Assembly (NCBI RefSeq): GCF_020509005.1
Contig: NC_063012.1
Span: 4,588,001 to 4,652,000 of the forward strand
Source: Fulvia fulva
Taxonomy: Eukaryota; Ascomycota; Dothideomycetes; Mycosphaerellales; Mycosphaerellaceae
Reading direction: 5' to 3'
DNA length: 64,000 bases
Positions 17,762-29,600 of this stretch are shown here, piece after piece. Position 1 is the stretch's first letter. The number at the start of each line of letters is the position of its first letter. The position numbers were made by a program, and so were the translations under genes. Under the pieces are notes generated by a model. That model was not told where the DNA came from and made no database searches. It worked only from the letters and a program-made list of their open reading frames with translations.

Positions 17762-20484
17762 TGTCACGGCCGCTCTATAAGAAGAGGATTCGAATCTGAT
17801 CACGTGACCCCTGATTACGTAGCCCGGATGACTAAGCTCGGCCCGATACCGACGCCCGACACCTCGGTCTTTAAGTATAGGCCTCGTTCTTAGACTCTCT
17901 TCTCTCTTTAGCTATCGACTTCGTTAATACTACCCTCTTATACCCTTGTCCTATAGTCTCGTAATACTTCGATAGCTTATATTAAGGACGCTACTATATT
18001 TAGCGCCGCTTAAGACTCTAGAAATCGCGACATTACGACTCCTTAAAATCCCCGACTCGTACTAGCGTAAAGGTAGCGTAGTACTTTCTCTTTCTCTCTA
18101 GATTAAGACGCTAAGAGGGCGTATTACTATATTATAGCTAGGCTATAGGGTACCGGTAGCCCTAGCGGCGGCGGCGGCGCGAATACTTAACGTATTAAGC
18201 GCCGCGCGCGACTAACTCGAAACTTAGAACTTTTTACGCAATCCGATTAGTATACCTAGTCCGACGACACCGTCCTACTAGATCTATTTACTAAGTACGC
18301 TAATAATAAACGCGCGGTTCTTAATAGGCTCCTAGAAGAGGAGGAAGGAGAGGATACCTAACCCGAAATTATAGATACTTTTGACCCCGTAGTATTGCTC
18401 TACGAGAGCGATATTATAGACCACCTCGATAAGAATAGGTCAACCGACAATACTCGTAAGGACTTTGCTATTAACTATATAGACGACCGCGGTCGTACCG
18501 GGATATACCGTGTCCTACTCGACTAACTACGGTTACTTAACGCGACTTAGTTTTACGACTACGTCTAGAACTAACTAGAGGCAATTGCCTACGCCCTTCG
18601 TAAACTCGAGGCTAATCACCGCTAAGCTGTCCTAGATAGGGCGGCGCTATATTAAGCTAACGAGCTAAATAAGAAGTTTAAGGGAGTATAGACCGAACTA
18701 TAATATACGGAAAAGTATAAGTAGGAATGTAAGTAGGACCTAGAACAAGCTAATAAAGACCTTATAAAGGCTAACTAGGACGTCACTAAGTATAGGAAGC
18801 AGGCTAATAACTAATATAGCTCTACTAAGAGAGCCGAAAAGGAGGTCGATATATTTAAGGTTAAAGTCGCTAAACTAGAAACACTCGTACCGGACGACTC
18901 CGCCCCTACGGCTACCGACGTAGTAGGGCTATAGTAGACTATTGCTACGCTTAAATAGGATCTCGAGGAAGCTAGGCGTAGCCGCACTACCGAGAAACCT
19001 AAGGAGCGTAGCGCCCGCTCCCTCTCTAAGTTACGACGTCGACGCGGCGATAGACTAGCTAAAAAGCCCGCCGAATAACCCGCTACGAAGCCTACGCGGA
19101 AGTAACGTAAGGAGTGATTCGCTAATAACTCCTCTAACCCCGATTCCTCCGACTCGTCCTTAGACTCTAGTTCCGATTTCGAAGAGCGTCTACGCCGTAA
19201 GAGTAAGGGTAAGGATAAGAGATCGAGAAAGAGATAAGAGACCGTTATCGTTAATAACGACGACTTTGAGATTATAGATAGTAGCGTAGATATCGTACGC
19301 TATGACCGAACTATACTAGAAGACTTTAAGACGAGTTCCCGTGTCGAAGTACCTAAACCTAAATTCTTAGGAGAGAATATAGGTAGTAAAGACTCGCCGA
19401 CACTTAATAAGTAGACTACTTAACTCGGTAATAAGCTTGCCGCCTCTATCTTTAAGGACGTGCTATCCACCCTATGTTTCGTATAAGAAACTACTATAGG
19501 GTTAGTATACTCTATACTCCGTAGTTATATTTCCTAGAAGATCGTCTTCTCTAAGATTCCCTCCGCGAGCCGGCTATTTAAGAGCGTAAAGAAATGCCTA
19601 CGTTTCCTAGATAAGAACTTTAGCGACTATAATCCCGAGGGTACCACGCGTAATAATATAGACACGTTGAAGATAGTAGAGAATAACATATTCTCCGAGT
19701 TCTATACTAAGTTCTAACGTAAGCGCGCCTAGCTCCTATAAGGCGCGAGCCGTAAGTACGAGGTTATCGATCTTAAGAAGAAGCTAAGCTTTAAGTACCG
19801 TAATCGACTAGTCCTACTACCTAACGCGAAGTCGGTTAAGGAGCTTACTCGGTAATACTACCGCCTAGAGAGCGAGCTAGCTTAACTTAAACACGACCTA
19901 CTACGTACTAAGAACGACGAGAAGAAGGACAAGAAGACGACTATACCTAAGGGTAACGGTACGGTATCGGTACCTCCTATAGTAGGGTAGATTATACTAC
20001 TAATACTCCCTTTAGATAACGGTATACCTCTCGGCCGCTCTCCTTATACTAATTAGCCGCTCCTTCCGTAGAAGGACCGCCCTAATTAGTATAAGAACCT
20101 TATATAACTTACTTAAGATTAGCGTACTTAGACTATCGCTAGCGGTAGCTACCTACGCTACTAGGGTACCGGCTATATCTTAGGCGCCGCCGGCTACCTA
20201 CTTGACCTATACGAGCGTATTAAGAAGAAGGCTAATAATAACGGCCTTACGGTCACTAAAGTACCGGCGGGAAATACCTAAGCTATCATTTGAGCGTAAT
20301 AGATAATAGTCCGCCCTAGAAAGTCTTATACTAGAACTAATACCCTTACGAACCTTATAAATATACCCGTAACGTATAGGCGTTTTCCTTGTAAGCCCGA
20401 GCGAGTACGCCCTCTTCTATAGAAGTAGATAAAGGACCCGAAGTCTCGTATTACTTTGTAGTAGAGGGTAGGGCAAATAGAATA
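17762..20484 (+). mobile_element. RIPed gypsy-type element 2: probable LTR and gag region
   Basis: TGTCACGGCC at 17,762 begins a stretch with an LTR-like look (CACGTG palindrome, TTTAAGTATAGG TATA-like site, C/T-rich leader), but no second LTR was found to prove it. From about 18,200 to 20,300 former coding sequence follows: Lys/Glu-rich coiled-coil segments, then about 19,360-19,870 reads like a gypsy gag core (NNIFSEFYTKF, RKRA, LKKKLSFKYRNRLVLLPNA). It is interrupted at about 20,485 by the Tad-B LINE; pol resumes at 32,247 beyond the copia insertion. Confidence 0.55.
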
Positions 20485-23400
20485 TATAGATAGATAGATA
20501 GATTTGTTATTCCCCTATTCTAGGACCCTATTCGGCCTATATAGGTATATATCTATTGTTATATATAAAGGGAAACCCGAATAGGTAAAAACCCTTCCCG
20601 CCTCCGACTACTCCTTATCTAGATTAGCTTTCCCTCTAAACGTATATAGTCTATATTACTACCCCGTTAGCCCCCGCTCCTAGCCGGTCTCGTCGCGCTA
20701 CGCCGTATCCTCTCTTCCTATACTACTCCTACTAGGCGGTACTATTCTAGCTAGCCCTTCTCTAGTATCTAGTTCGTAATACGCCGTAGGTCCTTAACGT
20801 TATTAAGAAGTGTACTAATCGTCCGGTTCCTCGCCTTTACTATCTACTCCCCCCTTCCTAGCGACTACCTCTAATAGACAAGGAGTACGTACCGTACGTT
20901 CTAGGAGTATTAGCCGTAGGGGTAGCTAGTATTCGTGTATCCTAGAACCTTCCTCTATAATAGGTACCCCTAGAGGCCGATGTGTTCGCTTTGTAGTTAG
21001 GTTACTATACTACTCTATACCCTCGGAAGGCGGTAGTAGATAAGCTTCGGGGGGTGCTTAACCGCGGATTTCGTAGCTAACTATTCCTTAGGTCGTCCCG
21101 CTAGCTAAGGGCGTCTACTATACCCTACACCCTAGTTGTTCTACCTCTCTTTCTATAGTTACTCTATAAACGATTTCTTACCTTCCTATTATATTACTAG
21201 CTATTCGTCCCTTACTCGGTAGTTCGGCTCGTTTCCGGGTCGAATGCCCTTATACGCTAGTACTAATTCGCGGGCCCTTACGACTATACTAGCGATGACC
21301 TTCTATACTAGGTACTATGCCGACTTGCCTAAGTAGGAGATCCGTAGTCCCTAGATATATAGGTCGATCGGCGGTATAGCGGTCTCGTACTTAGGTATCC
21401 TTATTAGTATCGACTTATATACCCCGGGAACCTTCCTTAGGCATTTGTTTTAGATCTTTGCTAGCGGCGCGACGAGTCCCTTTAATAGGTAGGCCCTCTC
21501 GCCTAAGGACTATACTTAGCTACTATAGGTAAGGACTAGCCGTATAATAGCCGTATATAGAGGTCGTAACTACCGAAAGTCCGCCCTCTATATAAACGTA
21601 GTAAGCCTCTAGTATAATACTATATTCTGTTTAGCTTTTCCTAATATTACCTATACGTACTTCCTCTACCGTAGCGCCGGGTCTACCTATAGTCCGAGGA
21701 TCCTAAGCTAATTTACCGGGTTAGTCGTATACCTCTATATCTAGATAGAAGCTTATATATTATAGAACCGTAGCCGGTACGTAAAGTATATTAGATTGTA
21801 CTTTTCTAGGGTAAACCGAGCCCCGTACCTCCTAGCCTAGTCCTCGTAGATCTTATACTTCTCTTTTAGTAGCCTATAGTTCTCCTTAGTCGAGGAAGAC
21901 TACGCCAGGATGTTCGTGTCGTCTACGAAGCCGCTCGTAGCGGTGTTTTAGGATTCTAGGGCTAGGAGTAGCGTCGCTATAAAGAAGAGGAATAGGATAG
22001 GTACTAGCGTTAAGCCTTACGGGATTCTAGTATAGACTACTTAGTATAGGCTTTCGTACTAACCGACTAAGATCGACGTACTACGGTTTTAGAGGTAGGA
22101 CCGTACGAAGTTAAGAAGCTACTTAGGGAGTCCTTCGACCTTAGGATATAGAGTAGCCGCGGGTAAAACACGTAGTCGAAGGCTCCCGATATGTCTAGAC
22201 TAAGTAAGGATGCCACCTTGTCCCTATTCTTATACTCGATAGCCTTTACCTAAGAGGTAATAAGTTCTATCGGGGATAGCGTCGATCGCTATAGGCGCGT
22301 ACCTATCTAGGTGTCCGGGAGTAGGGAGTATTCCTCTACCGCCTCGGAGAGTCTCGTTATAACTACCTTCTTAAGCGCCTTCCTAAGAGTATTAAGGAGC
22401 GTAATTAGACGGTACGACTTTATCTACGTATAGTCTTCCTTTTACGGCTTACGTAGGACTACTATCGCCGATTATTTAAATACTATCAGGTAGTGTCCGG
22501 TCTATAGGTAGGCGTTAAAGATCGCTACGACTACTAGGGCTAGTTAATCTCTATACTTCTTTCGTAGCTCGTTTAGGATCCTATCCGGCCCCGGGGCTTT
22601 CTTTACCGGCAACTTCCTTAGTATAGCGGCAACTTCTCCCTCGGACACCTCCTATTAGACCGCGATGCTAGGGGCTAGGGGAGTAGAGCTGTTTATGTCG
22701 CTTAGATCAGCCTAGACTAGGGGCGGGAAGAACTTGCTAGCTAGTAGACGCGCCTTGGCCTCGGGGTCGCTAACTAGGCCACTAGGCGATTATAGCGCTA
22801 GGATAGAGAAGGAGGGGCCCTATATAGGGTCCTGTCGGGCCCATTTCGCTAGCTTCTACATCCTCTCTAGCTTACCGGCAATTTCTTCTACTATAGCCCT
22901 CTAGCCGACTACTTTCTCCCTCCGTATTATAGCTTTCTTCTATTAGTATACCTCCCTATATACGTTTAAGGCCTCCTCGCTATAGCTGCTCGTCTATACC
23001 TAGCGGGCTCTCCTTACTTCTCTTACTACCGTAGTATACTTCGGCGTCTAGTATAGTTTAGACTATGTCGTTAGTTAAGTAAGCGGAACGTGAAGTAAGG
23101 TCGCTTTTCTTATTTCGTCTATTAACCCTTAGACTTCCTCGTCTATCTCGTCTTTACTATTATATTACTACTACGCGATCTAGACTAGCCTCTCGGAGTC
23201 GTCGAGGTACGCCTAGATATTAGCCTAGTAGGCCTTTCTCTAGTTTAGCTTAGGGGTTCTCGCTAGTATATATTATATCTATATTGTAGTAGAGGTCCTG
23301 ACTAGTATATAGTCTAACGACGCCTCGAGTTTATGTTCGATCCTATAGTAGTTTACTATATAGTAGTGGCTATCTAAGATCTAGGAGAGGTCGATCGTGC

Positions 23401-25988
23401 CTTAGAGCCCCTCTCTCTTCTAGGTACCTAGGTCCTTCGGGGTATTAAGGGCAATTGCGTTACTCGCTATCAAGTCGAGTACTTCGTCGGCTATAGGGTA
23501 CGGCTATATAAGGCTTTCCTAGGAAGGGTAGTATCTATTAAAGTCTCCTACTACGATATAGTACCCTTGTCTCTTAAGCGTACTATCTAGGTGTCTATAG
23601 ACCCTAAGGTCGCGGCTAGACCTCGAGGCTAGCGGTTGTATATATAGGTTGTATATCTAGGTGCTACCTACGTAGAGGGAGGTAATATCGCCCCCGCCTT
23701 CTTCGTCTACGTAGTACACTACCTCCTAGTCGGATTCTAGTATGTCCTTACTAATATAGAAGCACGTACGGGGTTTCCCGTCGCCTTATAGGTATGTCGT
23801 ATAGCCTAGTAACTTGTAGGTCGTTAGTCTCTTATAGTGCGAGTTAATCTATAGCTCCTAGATCACTAGGACGTAGTCGACGTACGGGTCCGCCTCGTAT
23901 AGGAAATAGTTCTAGACTATATCCTTACTATAGTTAACGGTATACTAGATAATACTAAGCGTATCGAGGCTAGTTATCGTAATCGATAATTATTTTCTCT
24001 ATAATGTCCTATGTCCTACTACCTTATACGTCCTAGTCTACGCCTATTAGCTATATACTAAAGGGAAGCCGGGCCTAATTAGATTCCCTCGCCGTAGCTA
24101 GTAGAGTACGTAGCCTCCCGTACGCCCTAGGTTACGTATCCTTTATATTATTCTCGGCCCTAGGGCGCTTATACCCGACCGCTACTAGCTAGTTCCGGTA
24201 TAGGCTAGCCTTACGGTCGCCGCAGAACCTTAGGGCGACGGTTCTATTTGTAATTGCCTTGTTTTTCGCTTGTTTCCGCTATAGGCATTCCGCGCTATAC
24301 GATAGGTAGTACCCCGGATAGTTCGCGTACCGTCTCGTAGCCAATATATAGTCCCTAGATATATAGTCTCCTATATAGTTCGAGTAGGCCTACTTGTTTA
24401 TATACGTATAGGTTTAGTGTCTATACTATTAGTATTTGAAGCATTAGAGGACACGAAAGGATAAGGAGTGCTTTTCTACTATCTTAAGGCTATATTACTA
24501 GATTAGGCCTTATTCTTCGCTAGATCCGCCGCTTTTGCGTCTTATAGCTATACTATTAGCGCCGAGGCCTTCTTACCTTCTAGCCATTTCCTATAGAGCT
24601 AAGTCGCCTTCTAGATTAGAGAGTTAAGAGTGACCGGGTTGTTCTCTTAGAGAGCACGTAGGTGACCTTAGTTAGTTAGGTCGAACTCCTTAGGTATATC
24701 GTAGACTAGGATCGTAAATTGCTTCGTTAAGACCTTCGCTAATACCGTAACCTTAGATGCCTACTATAGCTATGCCTCTAGGTGCCTCCTAGTAGTAGTA
24801 GAGCTAGTATAGATCTACAGAGTACCGTTAGACTATTAGTTCACTACGACTACCCCTAGTTAGTTAATTCGTTAGGCGAGCTCCTTATTCGATAGCTTCG
24901 TAACTTCGGCCTAGTCTTCCTTTACTATAATACGGATCGTAACTATATCGTACGTTAGACGGGGGCCTAGTATCGATGCCGCGACCGATACCTAGCTATA
25001 GGGGTATTAATTCCGGGTGGCCTTACTAATCGCCTAAGACGTCGTCCTTATTTCTTATTGCCCTCGGTAATACGATAGTATAAGCGCCGTATATAGCTAA
25101 GTGATCATTACCTATAGAGACCGGTACAGGAGCTAATCGTTAGTTTCTATACTTTTTACATCCTCTATAAGTTACTACTAGTTGTCTTAGGGTAAGGAAG
25201 GAATCGTATTTAGTAAGCTAGCTACGAGATAAGGTAATAAGTCTTAACCGCGCTTTCCTACTTATCTAGTACTACCGTATAGCCTCGTTTCGAGAGGTTA
25301 GCCTAGAGTAAAAGCTTTTCTCTACGCCCTCCCTCCCTATTTACTCCTTAAGCTAATATCTACCTCTATAGGCCTAAGCCCTTTAGTACTCTCTATCGAC
25401 CAATATACGTATCCGCCCTCTCGGGCTATATAGACAGTATTAGCCGTCGCTACTAGTATATACTATGCCCTAGGTTTTGACGCCCTTTGCGTTACCGTAG
25501 CCTATCTCTAGAAAGCGGCCGTCTATACCTCGTAGGTTTGCTCGGGGCACACACTACGCCGGGTAGCGTACTCCTTACGTTTCTAACTACTAACTAATAT
25601 AAAGTTCCTTATTACCCTACCCTCGATCCTCCCTAATTATAGAACTAATCTACTTATATTATACGTCTTTTCCCCGTCCTAATAGCCGTCTTTTCCTTAC
25701 TTAGGCTATCGTCTTTTCCTCGTTACAATCTACTATATTAGACTAGGTACGTTATATAGCGGGATAGGTAGTGCCTTAGGCAAAACCCTCGTTCCTATAC
25801 CGGGTGTTTAATAGGCCCTTATAGGCTTCGTCGCGTGTCTACCTACCTACCGTATTGCCCGCTAGTAAACACTAGATTATTTCGTAGTCCGCTCGACGCC
25901 GTCGTATAGTCCGCTTAGTTGTTATTCTATAGTCCGCTCGTCTAATATTCGTTGCTTAGCCCGCTCGGTTTACGGTCTCCGGAGGTAA
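20485..25988 (-). mobile_element. RIPed full-length Tad-B LINE
   Basis: About 5.5 kb in minus orientation. The 3' end is at the left with a GATA/TATC tail (20,485-20,502) preceded by GAATAGGGGAATAACAAA on the sense strand. The 5' end is at 25,988 and starts (T)TACCTCCGGAGACCG, the same 5' end as the copy at 55,114. The first 125 bp hold four spaced GAGCGGGCTA/GAGCGGACTA-type motifs. ORF1 lies at about 25,350-24,000. ORF2 follows: endonuclease about 23,950-23,300, RT about 22,700-21,850, F-V-D-D-T region at about 21,910-21,935. RIP stops occur throughout. It is inserted into gypsy element 2; no convincing target duplication was found. Confidence 0.75.
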
Positions 25989-26337
25989 AAATTCTATACT
26001 TATACTAGAGGTGTCCTATCGAGCGTATAGGCCACGGTTTCGCGCCCATCTTATACGTAGAAAGAAGAGGGACTCGCTCCTAACACGAGTACACGCTCGT
26101 CGGATGGTTTTTATACCCGTTTTACTAGTAGTCCTCTATTCGCCGCTACTTCGCCTACGTTACGCGCCCGTCGCGCCTACGACGCTCTAGCGTAAGAATA
26201 CTTAGCTCTCTCGTAGTAAGACGAGAGGTTCGTAGACGACACTACGTATAGGTGATTCTCGTCGTCGACTAATAGAATATATATATATATCTGCCTTAAT
26301 AATAGTACTAACTCTAGACTCGTAAATACTTCCTTTA
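25989..26337 (+). mobile_element. Gypsy-2 middle piece between the Tad-B and copia insertions
   Basis: RIPed DNA between the Tad-B 5' end and the copia target duplication CTTTA (26,333-26,337). It is assigned to gypsy element 2 by position only, because gag lies to the left and pol to the right of the two insertions. A short (TA)n run sits at about 26,277-26,290. Confidence 0.4.
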
Positions 26338-26572
26338 TGTTGAACAGGTACGGGTGGATAGCAGCGGAGTGGAGTAAGAGATCAATCTTCAACTGACTAA
26401 TAGCACGAGCATGCAGCAATATATCAGGAACCAATATGTTGATTGTGTTGGATGTCTATCTAAGCTAAAGGGGAGAGAAGGTATCTCCCTACAAGCTGAG
26501 TCATCGTGGATGCCTTAGGCTGCCAGATCACTTCCTGATTGTTGACTCCCTTTGAGATGCTACATCTTAACA
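26338..26572 (-). repeat. Copia 3' LTR (left)
   Basis: 235 bp, TG...CA ends when read on the sense strand (TGTTAAGATG to TTCAACA). Identical to the right LTR except for A at 26,360, a G-to-A difference. Confidence 0.95.
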
Positions 26573-26581
26573 CTCCCACTC
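26573..26581 (-). promoter_or_regulatory. Copia polypurine tract
   Basis: On the sense strand GAGTGGGAG lies immediately before the 3' LTR, the expected position for the plus-strand primer. Confidence 0.75.
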
Positions 26582-26637
26582 ATCTCGTATGGGAGGTTAC
26601 AGTCTGCTCACTTCCTGTCAATAGTACTTTGACCTTT

Positions 26638-29600
26638 TTATGACAGGTTCAGCTGGCTTACAAACCTCTGGAAGTGTGGACCAGTCTTTGGTTTTGTAAA
26701 CCCGTCTGCAACCATCTCAGAGGTTGGGGTGTACTCAACAGCAATAAGCCTCCTCCACCAAAGTTTCCTAACAGCGTTATAGGCAATGTCAATGTGCTTC
26801 GACTTGTCATGAACATGTGCATCTTTCACTAGGGTGAGGGCAGCTTGATTGTCACCTCTTAATTGGACTGGTCTCAAATTTGATACAGTCTCCTGGTTTC
26901 CAGTGATTCTTGGTTGATGGGAACAGTCTCCCACTAACTCTGGACAATCCATTTCCCTTAGCAGTGAAGCTAGGAATTGGGACTGCTTCGCACATGCATT
27001 CATAGCCATGTATTCAGCCTCCATTGTGGATGTTGCTACAGACTTTTGCTTCTTGCTCATCCAAGAAACTGGTGCCCCACAGAGGAAGAAGACATACCCA
27101 AGGATTGAGACTCTGTCTGCTTTGTCCATTGCATAATCAGAATCACAGTATCCAGTAAGGTGTCCTTTCCCAGACTTTGAGAACTGAAGTCCTAGATCAG
27201 GGTATGATCTTAGGTACCTAGTGATCTTCTTCAAAGCCTTCATGTGGTAGGTGGATGGGTCACTCACAAATGAGCTCATCCTTCCTAGGGCAAAAGCGAT
27301 GTCTGGCCTTGTGATTGTTGCTGGCCACATCCAAGTACCATTAATACTCTGGTACTCTGCCTTGTCACACCTCTCATCCATGTGGCTTGAAGGTTTGAGG
27401 GCCTCATAGCTGTCCATGGGTGAGTGTGTAGGTGCTGCCTTCTCATGGTTCATTCCCATCTTGGCTAGGCTGTCCCTAACAAAGTGTCCTTGGTCAAGTT
27501 TCAGGATTCCTCTCTTCCTGTCCCTTGTGACTCTCATGCCAAGGATCTTTTCAGGTTCACCTAGATCTTTGATCTTGAAGATCTTGCCAAGTTCTCTTTT
27601 GAACCAGAGAACATCTGTCAACTTTGGTGCAGCAATTGGAATGTCATCCACATGTATAAGGATTATGATCTCCCTCTTCTTATGGATAAGTAGGCATGGA
27701 TCCACTTCTGACTGTGTGAATCCAATCTCTCTGAGCTTTGACACACAGTGTTGATTCCAATCTCTAGCTGCTTGCTTAAGTCCATACAAGCTTTTGAGGA
27801 TTTTGAACACCATGTTTGGTGGAAGCTCAACTCCTGGTGGTGGTAACATGAAGATGTCTTCATGGAGGGTGCTTTCTGTGAATGCATTGTTCACATCCAC
27901 TTGGTGAAGATGAAGATCCTTCTTACACACAATAGCCATAAACACCCTAAGGGTGTCCTGTCTTACTGTAGGTGCAAATGTCTCCATAAAGTCAACACCA
28001 AACTTCTGTGAGAAGCCCCTTGCAACTAGTCTAGCCTTGAACTTTTCAATAGCTCCACTAATGCTTCTCTTAATATCAAAGACCCATCTTGATGTAACCA
28101 GATTTGCTCCTTTTGGTGGAACAGAATTTTCCCAGGTGTTGTTACTCTGTAGAGCATCTAGTTCCTTTTGGATTGCTTCCTTCCAAAGATGTCCCCATTT
28201 CTTGTCATTCACAGCATCCTTGTAGGATTTTGGAATTGGGACCTCTTGCTTGTATGCAATGGCTTCTACAGTTGCTGCAAAGGCCATTTCCTCAACTTCT
28301 TCCAGGAATTCGCTATCCCATGGTATTGAACTGTCCACTGATTGCATGGCTGCAAAGAAAGCTTGGTGAAAAGCAGCAAGGTTCTCTGAGAGGTCCATTG
28401 CTTCTCCCACTTCAGTGGTTAGTTCGGGCTTAGGGACCATGGATCTTGGGGCTTTCTGTTTCATGTCATAGCCCTCAACATCATAGTCAGCCTTTCTCTT
28501 TCTAAGGGATGATCTAGGGACCGTCACTTGTGACCTAGTAACGTTTATTTCCTGGGGATCTAGGGAGCTTCTCTCAATTGGCTGATCGATTTTCTGAAAT
28601 TCCCCTACGTTCTCCGGAGGCTGGGGAAGTTGCACAAACAGCTTTCTCGGCTGAGCGACTTTAGGGCTCTCAATTGGCTGATCTATTTCGGGGGGGCTCT
28701 GATGGACGCCTGAATGGTAGGTAGATTGTCCTAAGGATACGTTCTTCCTCGGCCTTCCTAAGGGCTTCCTAGCTGGTGCACTGCTTGGTAGATTCAATGT
28801 TGGAACATTGAGACCCATATCACCTCCAGGCTGGTCCTCAAAGAAGTCTGCATGTGTGTGTTGTTTAACAGCTCTCATGTCTGGTTCCCAAAAGAGCCAG
28901 GCTTTAGCTGTGTTTTCAACATACCCAATAAACACTGCTTCTTTACCCCTATTCATTAGCTTGTCACTTCTTGCCCATTGAGGTTGGGATCTTGTGTCCA
29001 TATAGACAACAGCTTTGCATCCCCAAACTTTCAAATGGTTGATGGTCGGTTTGATACCATCAAAAGCCTCATCTGGTGAAACCTTGAACCCATCGTAATC
29101 TGGGCCATTTGGCAGTTTGTTCCTCATATAAGTTTGGGCCTCTAGTGCTTCAGGCCAAAATTCAACCGGCATTTTAGCCTCTTCAAGCATTGCCCTTATA
29201 GAGTCCTCTGAGGTTTGTATTGACCTCTCAACTGGTCCATTCTGTAGAGAGTTGTATGCCTCAGTCGGCTCGAGCCCAATCCCCAAATCCTTCTCCCACT
29301 GCTTCACTAATGCAATAAGTTCTTTTGCATTGTCAAGTCTTACTGCTTTCAGCTGCGCTGATGATTTCCTCTCTGCTTTGATCTTCCAGTTCTGGAGAGC
29401 AACTGGAGCATCTTCTCTTTTCCTAAGAGGAAAGGTCCACTTCTTCCTAGAGAAGTTGTCAACAATCTCAAGCCAGTATTTGAATCCTAGTCTTGAGATT
29501 GGTAGTGGGCCACATATGTCAATAGATACAAGGGCAAGTCTTTCAGGTCTTCTCTCTGTAACTTTGCCTTTGTACTTCTTCATCTTTGCTATTGAGCATA

